Origin: Solea solea
Lineage: Eukaryota > Chordata > Actinopteri > Pleuronectiformes > Soleidae
NCBI RefSeq assembly: GCF_958295425.1
Contig: NC_081153.1
Coordinates: 3,134,419-3,198,418, forward strand
Direction: 5' to 3'
Length of the DNA stretch: 64,000 bases
The notes beneath the pieces were generated by a model. The model worked only from the letters and a program-made list of their open reading frames with translations, searched no databases and was not told the origin of the DNA. Every line of letters starts with the position of its first letter. The first letter of the stretch is position 1. A program made the translations under genes and the position numbers. Of this stretch, positions 21,850 to 33,454 are shown piece after piece.

Positions 21850-22260
21850 AGGATTTAGAAAAACTTTGGTTCCATCGGAATTACCCCGGGAAAAAACTTT
21901 CCCTCGACCCCAAACTTCTGGGACTTTTCAGATTACCAGGACCTCCAGAGGGGTGTGGCTGTGGGCTGAAGAATGCTGATTGGTGGAACATGTTTTGCAG
22001 CTGTTTAAGCACGGCCGTAAGCCACCTTTAAACAAGACCTTTAGAAGAAGAACTTATTCATTTCACTATCAGCCATTTTAAAAATATGGAGCAAAAGAAA
22101 AAAAGGTGCGACAAGTGGAGAGACGACGAGGTCCAGGTTCTTTTGAGCATCGTTGTTGAGAAGCAGGTTCAGCAGGACTTTCCTGTGGGCAACACAAAAC
22201 GACCGAGTGTGCGGTGGAAACGCAAACCATACCATGTTCTATTTTAAAAAGAGCCTTGAA
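21850..22260 (+). mobile_element. PIF/Harbinger-like element remnant
   Basis: The segment GGGAAAAAACTTTCCCTCGA (21889) through AAGACCTTTAGAAGAAGAAC to TCAGCCATTTTAAAAATATG leads straight into the start of a Myb/SANT-like gene (22086). I recall this upstream layout from fish elements of the Harbinger type. The terminal repeats and transposase were not seen, so the borders are approximate. Confidence 0.45.
22086..22247 (+). pseudogene. Truncated Myb/SANT-like DNA-binding protein of a transposon
   Basis: ATG at 22086 opens 53 codons ending in TAA (22245-22247). Residues 1-32 read MEQKKKRCDKWRDDEVQVLL then SIVVEKQVQQDF. A basic start followed by W-x-D-x-E-V-x-x-LL is how the first helix of Myb/SANT-like (MSANTD) domains begins in the accessory DNA-binding protein of PIF/Harbinger transposons. 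After about residue 32 the sequence stops resembling the domain (the second and third helices are missing) and soon ends, so it is a relic. A gene domesticated from such an element is less likely because of the truncation. Confidence 0.5.
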
Positions 22261-23469
22261 ACTGTGGAATATCTGTCTCTTACTAAAGAGCACACTAGGG
22301 GAAAGAAAGTGAAGGGAGAATTGACGTCTGAAGCTCGTAAGGTTGCAAATCCTCAGTCTGCCTCTTGTTTTTGGACTCGCTTTGCAGAAACTCCCCTTCC
22401 CCACAGGAGCGCTGACAGTTCCTTGGAGAAGATGACTGGATGTGTCGTTTGAAACCTTCCTGGCAAACAGCAGGGATCACTCAGCGTCTACTGCTGCAGA
22501 CAAGCGCCACAGATCACACAAACAGCCTGCTGCAAATCTCACTCATGTGGGGAAAAATGCACCCGATGGCCCCTCATAGTGAAGGAAGTGGTGCTGTCAG
22601 CTGCATGCCAGAGCAGAGTTTTGCTTAGAGGTGGTTTGTTGCACACTTTTGACCATGAGCCATGGTTGATGCATTTCAAATTGTAGTTAACTTCCATCCA
22701 ATCACATGGTCATGTCACACTGAGTAAAGACCTGCTGTCTTTTCATTTTGAATCAAACTTTAGCCCTAATAGAAGCTTCTCGGTGACTCACTGTACGTTT
22801 TACTAATCAGGACTGTATGAATGAACAATATGTCGCAGTGATGAGCACCAGGTTCATACATGTTAAAAAAGAAAAAAACCTACTGCCAAATCAATAATGA
22901 CCACATGCCTTTATCACCATCCTCCCAGCAAGCCCAGCCCTTCTCCAGCGCTGCTATATTTAGATCCAGGACCCAGAATACAGTAGCCAAGTAATCACCC
23001 TCATCCTGTGTGAGTGATGAACTGCTGCCAGCCTCCCTCTGAGGCTCTGTGGGGGGGCTGAAGAGTCTCTGCCAGGCACCACAGTGGTCTGCATCAGCTC
23101 CACTTCACTGTCTGCAAGCAGAACACACGCAACAACACGCAGCGGAGGCACCGAGCTGTGAGTTACATTACATTAAATATGCAGGGGTCAACGTGTAGAC
23201 ATTTGACTGCAGTTTAGACAAAATCTCTAGATCTGTGGTAAAAAGGTAACAGGTGATCCTCATCTGAAATGTATCAGGCATGAATATTTATGTAATGTTT
23301 CCCCAAAATGTGTTTCTGAAACACTTTGAAGTTATCTATATCCACAACATTGCAAAAAGTTGCAATAGCAGGATATACTGATGCAACCAAAGTCCAAACT
23401 TTATTTATTGATGTCTATCAGGACGAGAGGGGGGTGCAGAAACAGATCTGGTATTAAAGAAACAAAAGA

Positions 23470-23472
<3 letters not shown>
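22261..23472. other. Non-coding sequence, nothing recognised
   Basis: No gene or named repeat seen. An open frame at 22153-22452 overlaps the relic in another frame and is not called. Confidence 0.5.
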
Positions 23473-23501
<29 letters not shown>

Positions 23502-23502
23502 G
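23473..23502. repeat. (GT)n microsatellite
   Basis: About 14 GT units. Confidence 0.9.
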
Positions 23503-23552
23503 TAGCTCTAGTCCCTGAAATGTTCAACTATTGTAACATTTATAGTGAATTT

Positions 23553-23850
23553 TAGGACTGCAGCTAACGATTCATTTCATAATCGGTTATTTTGGAGTAA
23601 TCGTTGGGTCCATAAAATGTCAGAAAATGACGGAAAATATTGATCATTCTTTCACAGACCTGGAAATGATGTTTCCAAGTCAGTTTGAAGGATTTCTTTC
23701 TCATATGGAGCAAAGAAACCAGAAAATATTCACATTTAAGAAGCTGAAAAAAATCAGAGAAACTGGATTCAATCACTTAAACCGATTAATCAATTACCTA
23801 AATAGTTGATGAATAATTTAGTAATCGAGTAATTGTTTCAATTTTTAAAA
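23553..23850. repeat. GGGCTGCAAC dispersed repeat, near full-length copy
   Basis: Order of blocks: GGACTGCAGCTAACGATTC, GTCCATAAAATGTCAGAAAA, GACCTGGAAATGATG, TATGGAGCAAAGAAACCAGA, AAATATTCACATTTAAGAAG, CGATTAATCAATTACC, TAGTAATCGAGTAATTGTTT. This is the best copy for comparing with the interrupted one at 18630. The left end GGACTGCA differs by one base from GGGCTGCA. Confidence 0.75.
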
Positions 23851-25424
23851 AACAACTAATGACTACTGTTTTAAAAGATGAATAGCACACGTTTGAAAAG
23901 GGGCAGGAAGAAGGTTTCCAATCACCAAACCATACATACATACATACAGTAAGTAACTATAAAACGATTTGGGGTGAAAGAGGAGAGGATTAGATTTAAG
24001 ATCTCAATCTATCCAAACTTGGTTACCATGGAATCGGTCCTCCTGTCCGCTCTCTCTACATGTCCAATCTATTTTAATTAAAGTGTGTGAGATGCCAGAA
24101 GCCAGTGGGCCAGTCTGCTGCTTGTTGCCTCGCCGACTCTGCCCCGTCATGTCTGCTCAGACATTTCCCCCCATCACTCCCGTATATACGAGCGTACAGC
24201 AGCTCTCACTCTCTCTCTCGCTCTCTGTGTTTACTTCACCTCTCTATTCTCTGACTCATACATTTTTAACATCACACTCCTCCATCACAGGTGACTGGAC
24301 GGCACGCTTGACCAATTAAAGCTAAGAATAGACGTCTGCTCAGTTCTCATGGTTTGATTAATGGATGATTTTTGTTGGTGAAATGGTGCAGATTGACCCG
24401 CGTGATTGGTCATTTGGGTGTTTGTATTAAAAACCAATCACAGAGAATAATGCACAGCATCAGCACAAGCATATTTGAGCAGCTCAGCCTCTTCAGGGCC
24501 ACCCTTTGTTCAAAACTATGATGATTGTGGTGAAGAGAAACTGTGAATGAGCAGCGCAGCATTTTCTCTGTCCTAACCTGACCAGCGCCTGATAGCAGCG
24601 TCCGTGGCAGTGAACACACCTGTTTCCATGGTTACTGCTGGTTAAGAGAGGCTTGAGACGGCATACTGCAACAACCAAGGTATGATTTTACAATGTACGG
24701 CGTGTTACTGCCAGCTCGTGAGGAATCATTTCCCTGAACGCTGCACATTTCACATGTGTTGTATGAGATTAAGGCGCCTGCAGCTGCTAACTCCTGGAAT
24801 TTGGCCTTGTAATTTCATCATTCATCGTAATAACAAAGTGAATGACAGAAAAGTTTTTTAATTTTTTACTTTAAAGAACCGGCAGACAACTTTTGTGTCC
24901 CGAGCACTTCCAGGGTGATTTATGGTTTGGTCCCAGTTGCAAAGAGTCAGCAGTAGCCAGAGGATGCAGAGCCTTTCTTTCCTCAGAGCCGGTGTTAAAA
25001 TGGTGTCACAACAAACAACACCTGCTGTGGAAAGCACTCCAGTCACATGACATACATGTGGGCTCACGTGGGGCGGGTTCTTTCATGTCAGGTGCAGATT
25101 ACGGCACAACACAGAAAAGCACAGTCGAAAATAAACCAACATTGGAGAAACCATACAGATTATCATCATCCCACATGCAAAACAAACTACTTTGCTTTCT
25201 AACAACGCGCCGCCACCACCGCCGCTGCCGCCACCACCACCGCCGCCGCATCACTTCCCGTAGGAGCCGCGTATCAGACCAATCCGTCGCACCATCACAG
25301 TCTTTGTGGAGGTAAACTGCAGCTCATTAATGTGCAGCGAGAGCCAATCAGAAACATTTGACCTCCTCTGGCTTAAAAATAGTCCCCGCAATCCTTAGGG
25401 TGGGCAGAGCTGCGCGATGGGATG
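23851..25424. other. Non-coding sequence with a GCC/ACC-rich tract
   Basis: Mostly unique-looking. It includes an imperfect (CCG/CCA)n tract at 25208-25250, a pair of CATA repeats near 23930 and a CT-rich run at 24208-24228. No gene recognised. Confidence 0.5.
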
Positions 25425-25560
25425 TCCCGATTTGCTAGCACATAAATGTGTGTGATAATGACTGCAGTGCAGAGGCTAATTGGGCCAATGCATATTAATT
25501 CATTAAAATGTCTCCCCTGCTGGTATCGTCTTCAAAATCTGGGCCTCATCTGTTGGAAAG
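25425..25560. promoter_or_regulatory. Possible conserved non-coding element
   Basis: Unique-looking low-repeat segment with AATTGGGCCAATGCATATTA and ATTCATTAAAATG, rich in homeodomain-type ATTA cores and not coding. This is inferred from composition only. Confidence 0.2.
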
Positions 25561-26288
25561 TGGTCGATGTCCTCACAGATTCCTGAGAGAGGTGCGACGA
25601 TATTATTCTCAAGTAATATCCAGAGATCTCGAGAAGTCTGTCAGAGCAGATATAGATATTAAAGTGTTATCTTTAACCTGGAGATGAGATTTCTCATCTT
25701 AATGAAACAAGTTTAAGAGCTTCTTTCATTACTGGTGTCCACATGATAAAAGGCTCCAAAGCTCGGTCGTGATCAGTGAAACACGACTAATGGCTACAAG
25801 GGCCCGTGGGGCTGTTGTTGCATCTTCTTGAACTAAAAAACGGTTGCCATAGGAAACTGGTTAGTATTGACTTCTGGCAAAAGGTCCTCTGGTTTTTGCA
25901 TGATTCTTATCCTGTGTGTGTGTGTGTGTGTGTGTGTTCGTTTCTGGCACAAACACTGACCTTGCCTGGACCAATCGTCCTCCCGGAGACGGAAACCCGT
26001 GGTTAAGTTTAGGGCTAAGATTTGTATTATTACAGCTGATGGTTTAGTGGATTAACAGGTAACGGATAAGGCTTTGTTTTTGCCAAATGAACGGAAATCA
26101 GTCCTAAAAAGAATAGCTGTGCAAACGTGTGTGCATATTAGTGCATGTGTGTGTTGGTCGAAAGCAGCCTTTTATTACATGTTAAATGAACCAAATGAGC
26201 AGATAGCCATCAGCCAAAGGGTGAAATGGGTTTCTGCACAGCAACACTGAATACAATGGAGCCGGGCTGCAATCATCAGCCATGGCAA

Positions 26289-26290
<2 letters not shown>
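25561..26290. other. Non-coding sequence with one GT repeat
   Basis: (GT)n at 25916-25938; otherwise nothing recognised. Confidence 0.5.

Positions 26291-26321
<31 letters not shown>
26291..26321. repeat. (GT)n microsatellite
   Basis: About 15 GT units. Confidence 0.9.
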
Positions 26322-26323
<2 letters not shown>

Positions 26324-26514
26324 TTCAGTTCACCTGAGGCCATATTAAGCATATGCATCCAGAGATACTGTCGACTATGGACACCATCAACATGTCGGCC
26401 AGCGACAGCACTGACTATAATCAGAATATTACCCATTTCTCTCAGAAGTCATTTATTTGATGAATACTGTTAATGTGAAACTGTAGGCGTGTGAGGCTGT
26501 TTACTACAGAGGGG

Positions 26515-26625
26515 GAGAAGAGAGTGGGAAAAAAAAAATCTAATTATGGCTAATTAATCCTCTAATAGGGCATTTAGAAAGGGTCTGAAAAGGTACAGAG
26601 ATAAATGGGAGGGGACGGAAAGCAA
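26515..26625. promoter_or_regulatory. Possible conserved non-coding element
   Basis: TCTAATTATGGCTAATTAAT then CCTCTAATAGGGC gives three TAAT cores plus a TAATCC in 35 bp, in a non-repetitive stretch. This is suggestive of homeodomain binding, but is composition-based inference. Confidence 0.2.
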
Positions 26626-26773
26626 AATGGTTTAGGGAGAGAATCGTGTCATGGAAGATGAGGTAAAAAGTGTGAAGGTGGTTTATAATAGTGCAAGTCT
26701 GGGCTGACAGTTATGAGGGACAGAGGCTACAATATCTATCTGCCTCCCCTCATTATTACAAAAAGGACATATT

Positions 26774-26774
<1 letters not shown>

Positions 26775-26808
<34 letters not shown>
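26775..26808. repeat. (CA)n microsatellite
   Basis: About 16 CA units. Confidence 0.9.
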
Positions 26809-26809
<1 letters not shown>

Positions 26810-26984
26810 TAGCCAAATCTTCCATCTTTTCATTGCAGCTAAGAATCAGAGACCGTCATATTTGCGTCAGTGAATTCATCCCAGACTTTAGCCACAACAT
26901 ACGTATGTTTGAAACCAAATTTTAACACATGTGAATAAAATCAAATATGTATCTAAGGGGAATATAGTAACCACAATTCACAAC

Positions 26985-27065
26985 AATGAGCAAACACAAG
27001 GCATCAGTGGAGAGAAAAAACTCTCGCTCCCGCATCTGCCTAGACAGGTTGAGGTGAAAGCACCA
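26985..27065. repeat. Dispersed repeat with ATCTGCCTAGACAGGTTG
   Basis: CAATGAGCAAACACAAGGCA, then ATCTGCCTAGACAGGTTGAG and GTGAAAG. The same order recurs at 63190-63315. Class unknown. Confidence 0.6.
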
Positions 27066-27379
27066 ATTCATTTTTCAGAAAAGTAGTGTTTTATGAATGA
27101 GAGTAAATTCTTTTATTTCTAAATGTTGACTTTGGGATTATAGCGCTAGCATCAAGACTGACGTTGACGTGTTTTCTTTATGGCTTAAAATGTGTGTTTT
27201 GATTTTGCTCATGTCAAAGGAGGATCCAAAATGCTGAAATCTGAGTTGTTTTTTGTTTTTGTTTTTAAAGTTGAATGTGAGTGGACAGAAAAGGATTAAT
27301 AATCAGGGTGTCATCCGCGTAAATAAGACTAAATTAGTCCTTCTATGCATCTTAACCCATCCTCCAATGGAAACCTTCC
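27066..27379. other. Non-coding sequence, nothing recognised
   Basis: No feature beyond a GTTTTT-rich run near 27250. Confidence 0.4.
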
Positions 27380-27505
27380 TAGAATTAGGAGCAGCGGGCA
27401 ACAATGGGGGTTGGGTTTTTGACTTGGTGGACTCGGATCGACAACCCCCCGGTTACGAGCCAAGTTCCCTTTCCACTTGGCCAGATTTGACAGTTACAAA
27501 AGATT
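27380..27505. repeat. tRNA-like-promoter dispersed repeat fragment
   Basis: GGGCAACAATGGGGGTTGGG ... CGGATCGACAACCCCCCGG resembles the GGGATCGAACC B-box-like segment of a fish repeat also represented at 31027-31225. Weakly supported. Confidence 0.35.
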
Positions 27506-28326
27506 TAAAGCTGCGTTAGGCAGTGCTTTGGGATTATGGCTCTCTCTCTGTCATGAGCTCCCACTGAGCATGGGTTTGCTTTTACTGTATATGCAACAGA
27601 TGACTCAAGGCGGTCTCTCAGCAGAGAGCAGTTTTATAGGCACTGCAGCACCAGAAGCCCTGTGACTGGTCCAAATGTGACAGATTTAGCTGTTCTGTCT
27701 GGTATTACTTGATTTACATTAATAATTCCTACTCCTAACTTTTAGATACTCAAGCACCTTTTCTCTGATGCAAATACTTTCAAACTTAGCTCCTACTACA
27801 TGCAAAAGAGAAAAGAAAAAAGGAAAGCTACACATGTTAAATAGACGTGTGGAAAGAGAAGCAGGAGATATGATCAGTAATCAGATTAGCTGCAGGTCAG
27901 GCAGGTGTTCACTCCTTTCTCGGATCTTTCCTTCGTTCAGTGCAAAGTTGGCAGGGGAATCAATGATTAGATCACTCTCTCCGTCGTCCAGCTCCGCCCT
28001 CATTTTCCCCTACAAACGTTCCTGACAGCACTCATCACGACTGAGGGAAGATTCTGAAATTTCATAAAAAAAAAAGAAAAGACGTATCCAGAAATGAAGG
28101 GGAACACCACTGTAATTAATTGATGTTGCAGTGAGTGCAGCAGCACAGAATAGTGTCTTCTTCTTTAATGAAGCCACACAGGAACGCACTCAGGCAAAGT
28201 GTGCATTACTGCCTATCCATAATTGATGTGTCACATCCACCGCACAGAGCTCAGGCTGGGCTGGCTGTGTAAAGGGATACGCCACACACTCCAGATTGAA
28301 ACGAAAGGCATTCTGCAGCACAAGCA
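27506..28326. other. Non-coding sequence, nothing recognised
   Basis: No feature seen. Confidence 0.45.
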
Positions 28327-28359
<33 letters not shown>

Positions 28360-28400
28360 TCTCTGTCTGTCTGTCTCTCTCTGTTTCTGTCTCTGTCTCC
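28327..28400. repeat. (CT)n / (CTGT)n microsatellite
   Basis: Pyrimidine-rich array of CTCT and CTGT units. Confidence 0.9.
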
Positions 28401-29046
28401 CCTCCTCTGCACTGACTTACATTCATCTGGTCAGCTTATAACCACTTCATCGGACAAGGTTTTGGTCTCTGTGAGGATCTCTGGTCCTGGTCTGTGCTGC
28501 CAGAAAAGGTTACAAACACAAGTCCACACATTTCCTTTGACAGCATCTCATCATAAATGTTCATCAGCTTTAGATCTAAAGGTTTACATACACAGAGACA
28601 GTGCTAATGAGTTGCTATTGTAAGATGCAGCTGGCTGACCCGTCCCTGACTCCACTCCTCACAGCATGAGGAAGATTAATGCACGCACCTAAAAACAACA
28701 ATAGTGTGTTGGCATGGGAGTTATTTTAAAATGCTTTGTTGCACTATCAGACACATTCATCAAATCTGGACAGTTGACCGCGTTAACACATGTATCGCCC
28801 TTAATCTGATCCACAATAATAAGCCTGATGTGTTTGAGTTTGGATCAAATGAGTTTAAAAATAAGACGGGGAAACAATGACGGCGTGAGATATCATGAGA
28901 GGAAGAGATGAATTAAGATGCTCACCAATTTGAAGTTCTTGAACCGCCCACCTTTAAATTCAGGGACACATTATTCACTCAAGGATCAATCACACTGACG
29001 CACAAAAGAGGCAAAAAAGAACAAGCCGTCACGATTGTTACTGAAA
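28401..29046. other. Non-coding sequence upstream of a possible first exon
   Basis: No repeat recognised. CCTTTAAATTC at about 28952 could serve as a TATA-like box for the exon at 29047. Confidence 0.35.
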
Positions 29047-29107
29047 ATGAATCGAGTCGCTCTTTTAATGAACCTCATCAGCATGCTGCTCCTTTGTTGT
29101 ACTACAG
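29047..29107 (+). CDS. Possible first coding exon: signal peptide
   Basis: ATG at 29047 opens MNRVALLMNLISMLLLCCTT, then G from a split codon at a strong donor (ACTACAG|GTGAGC, GT at 29108). The peptide has one basic residue, a hydrophobic core and a small/polar C-terminal region, as expected of a cleavable signal peptide. A 61-nt phase-1 signal exon is the usual first exon of secreted or immunoglobulin-superfamily genes in vertebrates. I did not find the next exon in the window, so this may be a relic, a chance match or a gene with distant exons. Confidence 0.35.
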
Positions 29108-30282
29108 GTGAGCTCGGTGTGACTCACTCAAGGCCCAAATCGCTTTGGAAAGTCATGCATAAATTAAACGTGTTCTTACTACCACCAGAAACATGAATCT
29201 GCCTCTATACCTCGCATAAGATCAAACAGTAAAAGTATGACGTGTGTTTATTTAGGTTATTCTATGGCAGATGCCAATGCTGATGTTGAGTTGTTGGTTT
29301 TGTTGAACCATATTAAGGCCATTTTCTTTTTTTCCCCCTCCATTTGATAAAATATAACTAATTCCATGAAACAGGTCATCAAAACACTAGTGATTTAAAG
29401 GAATACTTCACATATTTGCATTTAGCTTTGTATTACTAGAATAGGGGAAGTATTTTTGAAAAATGTTGCTTCCCAACTTCCTGAGTTGAGAAATATCTTC
29501 ATTCTTCTCTTTGTTACGTGTCCACCAGTGACACTGGGTCCTGTTAGCGTAACTGTTAGCAAAGATGGCGGACACTGTTTACCTTCTGGGAACGAGGTCC
29601 CGTCCCCAGTACCACAGTGTCACAAATGTGGCGCAGGTCACAAACCAACACTGTTGACCTGCTCGTGGTTTCTTTCTATAAGAAATTCCACCTCAGGTTC
29701 TAAGGTTTGAAGGTTACAAGAGGTTTCTATACATAAATAATAATAATGTCATAAAAAAAATCTTTGGGTTGATTACCCTCAGTCATCACATTTGTCGCCC
29801 TGCTTATCTTCCGTCGCTTCTCTTTGGTTTCCATTCCGCTTTGATCCGGTCCACGCGCCGCAGCACGCTACATAACGGCATGCTAATAAGGTGGAAATCC
29901 AATATTTCTGCATCTACGGCAGAGGCCTCCAGAGGCTGCAGAGAGAAGGCAGAATGCTGAATGTGTGAATGTGAATACAGAGGCACAGATTAGGTACTCA
30001 CTGTGATAGGTTCAAGGAGCGATTCAAGGTTCATTTTTGAGTGTATAAGGAAGCTTATGTACTCCACTTATCAGGTTCTGGGGGCACAACAAGAAGCTGC
30101 TGAGTCAGTGTTTTTTATGCCACTACCTGCATGTTTGATTCAAATAAACGAGTAGTACCACTCTGAGACACACTGTGCAGAGTATTGCTGAGAGTCCAGT
30201 GTGGTAGGTCGCACTCGAGCACACATTAAAAAATGATTATGGATAAGTCAGCGTGGGGAAAAGTGATCTGCCCTTTCACCCA
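29108..30282. other. Non-coding sequence, nothing recognised
   Basis: Searched for an Ig-like or other exon to follow the signal exon; none found. Confidence 0.45.
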
Positions 30283-30364
30283 CTGCTGGCTGGGATTGAC
30301 TCCAGCCCCACTCCACTCATGACCCTCAGAGAAGAAGCTGGATGAACAGATGGATGGATGGATG
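30283..30364 (+). repeat. SINE-like repeat, tail fragment
   Basis: TGCTGGCTGGGATTGACTCC, then CCACTCATGACCCTCAGAGA and GATGGATGGATG is the 3' end of the family copy at 31330-31678. Confidence 0.65.
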
Positions 30365-31026
30365 CCCAAATTCTGACAGAAACACTGGACAGAATCCACG
30401 TTTGTGTCTTTGTGGAAGAAAATATCAGTTTACGAACTTATTTTATAGACGGGATTGACAACAATGGGAGAAATACACACGTCATAGCGCAGAAGTGACC
30501 ACATTGTACAACGTACGGTCTGGGAGAAGCTGTAGCCTGGTAATGAAGCAGCTAATGACCATGTGCCTCCTCTCTGTGGCCACGATCGGGGCTAAAAACA
30601 CGTTACCGGTAACCTATGACAACAAGCCTGCAACATCACCCGTAATCATTTTCAACCATGTGCAATAGATTTATCTATTCGGATTTCCAGCGTGACTCAT
30701 TAACTCTGCTTTTACTGTAGACGCTGTCAAAAACAATGTCGGAGAACGTGCTCTGAACACACTTAATCATCATCTAAGAACATTTGCATATTGATTGGTG
30801 GCTGTGAAGGCTGTTAAAGTGGGCGTGCAGCAGCTGGACAGAGACTTTCAATACAATGATCGGCAGAGGGGTTCTTTCTTTTCGCCACAAGTCTTCGGTT
30901 ACATGGAATCAACTGTCAGGTTGTTTCTCTTTAAAAACACCTGATACCCTGATGTCACATTGGCAGCTTTATAAAAACCAAGTTTCCACCTGTGATTGGT
31001 CTGTCTTGTCTTGTCCAGTCCAAACT
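30365..31026. other. Non-coding sequence, nothing recognised
   Basis: Includes an octamer-like ATTTGCAT (30782-30789); no other feature. Confidence 0.4.
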
Positions 31027-31225
31027 TCACGGCCACTCAAGGCACTTAGCAGTTTTTCCATCCACCCGTTCATACTGCCTGCACAGTAAGCAGGAGCATG
31101 TTGGGGGCCATTGTCCAAGGACATTGATTTCAGTGAGTGGACAGAAAGAGCCGGGGATCAAACAACCAACCTTCTGGTGAGAGGAGAGGACAATCCTCTC
31201 TGCCTGTTGAGATACAGACACACCC
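31027..31225. repeat. tRNA-like-promoter dispersed repeat, diverged
   Basis: CACTCAAGGCACTTAGCAGT ... TGTCCAAGGACATT ... GAGCCGGGGATCAAACAACC resembles a common fish repeat whose last part mimics a tRNA B box. Class not certain. Confidence 0.45.
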
Positions 31226-31329
31226 ATGTCAATTGTTTCTTGGCTGTTATGGCGAGGACTTTCAAAAATGTAAGAGTCTTAAAATAGTTCAAATGTAAAA
31301 CAAAATATGAAGTTTGAAACTACCTGGGG

Positions 31330-31678
31330 TTAGCACTCTTTGCAGAGCAAGGGCCTTCCTGCATGGAGTTTGCATGTTCCCTCCCATGTGTGGGGGTTTT
31401 CTCCGGGTTCTCCGGCTTCCTCCCACAGTCCAAAAACATGCAATATAGGGATTGGGTAAATTGGACACCCTAACATTAACCATAGGTGTGTGTGTGTGAG
31501 AGTGTGAATGGTTGTTTGTCTCTTTGTGTGTCCCTGCGATGGACTGGCGACCTGTCCAGGGTGAGACCCCGCCTGTCGCCCTATGTCAGCTGGGATTGGC
31601 ACAGCACCCCTGTGACCCTCATGTGGAGGATAAAGCAGTAGAAAATGGATGGATGGATGGATGGATGGATGGATGGAG
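31330..31678 (+). mobile_element. SINE-like element with target-site duplication
   Basis: A good copy lacking only the first part of its tRNA-like head. It contains CTTCCTGCATGGAGTTTGCA, GGTTTTCTCCGGGTTCTCCG, CTTCCTCCCACAGTCC, GATGGACTGGCGACCTGTCC and AGCTGGGATTGGCACAGC, then a (GGAT)n tail at 31646-31677. It is flanked by the direct repeat ACTACCTGGGG (31319-31329 and 31679-31689), as left by retroposition. It has landed at the head of an older member of its own family. Confidence 0.75.
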
Positions 31679-31689
31679 ACTACCTGGGG

Positions 31690-31990
31690 GCCACAGAGTG
31701 GTGCAGCTGGAAGCATGGTTGCCTCACAGCAAGAAGGTCACCAGTTCGGACACTGGTTTGAGATTGCATGTTTCTCTGGGCATTCCCACAACCCAAAAAC
31801 AAGCAGATTGGGGATTAAGTTAATTGGATACGTTAATATTCCAGTAGGTGTCAGAGTGGTTTGGTTGTCTGTCTCTTTATGTTAGCCCTGTGATGGACTG
31901 ACGACCCTATGTCAGCAAGGATTGACTGTAGCTCCCGCGGCAACCGTTATGTGGAGGATAAAGCAATAGAGAATGATTGAACGAATGAAA
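31690..31990 (+). repeat. SINE-like element, older copy
   Basis: The head is CACAGAGTGGTGCAGCTGGA then GCATGGTTGCCTCACAGCAA and GGTCACCAGTTCGGACACTG, which mimic tRNA A and B boxes. The body has TTGGGGATTAAGTTAATTGG and GTGATGGACTGACGACC; the tail has decayed to GAATGATTGAACGAATG. It was split from its first bases by the younger copy. Confidence 0.7.
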
Positions 31991-33454
31991 GTACCAGTTA
32001 TTTTTCAAGCTAGTACCATTACATCTGAATCTAGAGCCCTGTTTCCACCATGTGGCACAGCTTGGTTCAGTTTTACACACGACACAACACAATTATTTGC
32101 ATTACAATTACAACAAGCTGTCAAAGATACCAAAATAACAAGCCCACATCTTCTGCTGGGATACAGCGGTGCGGCACCTCAGGGGCTGAGCAAGACACAC
32201 TGCGGGCCATTGATTGGATGACAAAGAGTTGTCAAAACATGTACAACAACAGAGCAAGGATTCAAGGTCGTGCTGCAGTGTTTACAGTGTCGCTGTCATC
32301 TTTGTTGAACTTGTTGGCTGGCTTGGCTGCATGATCTATTCTCCTTCTGCTACAGATTAAAGAAACACCGTGGCTTCTTTGACCAATCACAATCACTCCC
32401 TGGGTGGCGCCACACGTACGCTGTGCTCAATCATCGTTTTTTGTTGTTCCTAACAGAGTGAAATTACCTTCACACATCCAAGTGCTGCCCGCCTTGTCTT
32501 CTTGAGCATTGAGCGTTCCTTTAAGAAATGAAAGAAGAAAATCCCACCCCACAATTCCGACACAATAGGGCAGACGTAGAAACGTCAGAGCATGGGTTTC
32601 ATTCGTCTCACAAACAAAACCTTGTAATGAAGAAGTCCTCACACGATTATCTGAACTACCAATAATTTAATATAGACGAATGATCTAGTTATAGGTAGAT
32701 AAATGCTAAGGATATATGTGTATATATATAGTATACATACACACATACAGATACAGTTCTCTAACTGCGAGACGATCAAATCGTTCACAGCCACGCTCGT
32801 GAACGACACAATACTAAACACAATCAACAGAGGACTTGCTGCTCGCTCTGTGGCTTTGTGTCACTCACAAGGTGGACAGCGTCCATGTACGCTCGCTGCA
32901 ACACTTAAAAATGGCCGGTTTGATTCTTGTGTCGGACGTCAAGCTCATGACTCTTCCAGTGAAGACACTCTTTGACCAATGGAGAACTGTCTGATGGAAA
33001 AGTGTCAATATTCTCCCATCTGTCCTTACAAACGTTTTTTCATTTCCATGAAACGAGAGTTGTTGGATGAAGTGTTTTAAGACTGTGTAAAATAGCGTTG
33101 TGGGAGGAAGAGACCATTTGCATGTGGTGCACAAATAACATGCTAGAAAGAAAGAAAAACATCGGGTGCTGTACTGTATGATTTAGAGAATTTTAGTTTA
33201 AAGTAATAAAACCATGACTTTCACTGGATGCTCTGTGTTCGCCTTTTCCAACCTCGAGATGAGTCATACTGCACTCAACTCATCAATATTACGACCCCCT
33301 CCCTCCTCCCCCCACCACGTGCCAGGGGGCCCTGGCCACATTACTAATTTAACTTTTATTTTTCTGTTTTCTCTGCCTACATCACCTGTGCCTACTGTGA
33401 TGAGTCAAGAAGGTTAGAAAGAGAATAATAAAAAAGACCAACTCAATGTAAGAT
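31991..33454. other. Non-coding sequence, nothing recognised
   Basis: A short TATATA/CACATA run lies at 32715-32745. No gene recognised. Confidence 0.5.

Noticed and set aside
31735..31765. A tRNA-like B box (CCAGTTCGGACACTGG).
   Set aside because: It belongs to the head of a SINE-like repeat; no complete cloverleaf can be drawn, so it is not a tRNA gene.
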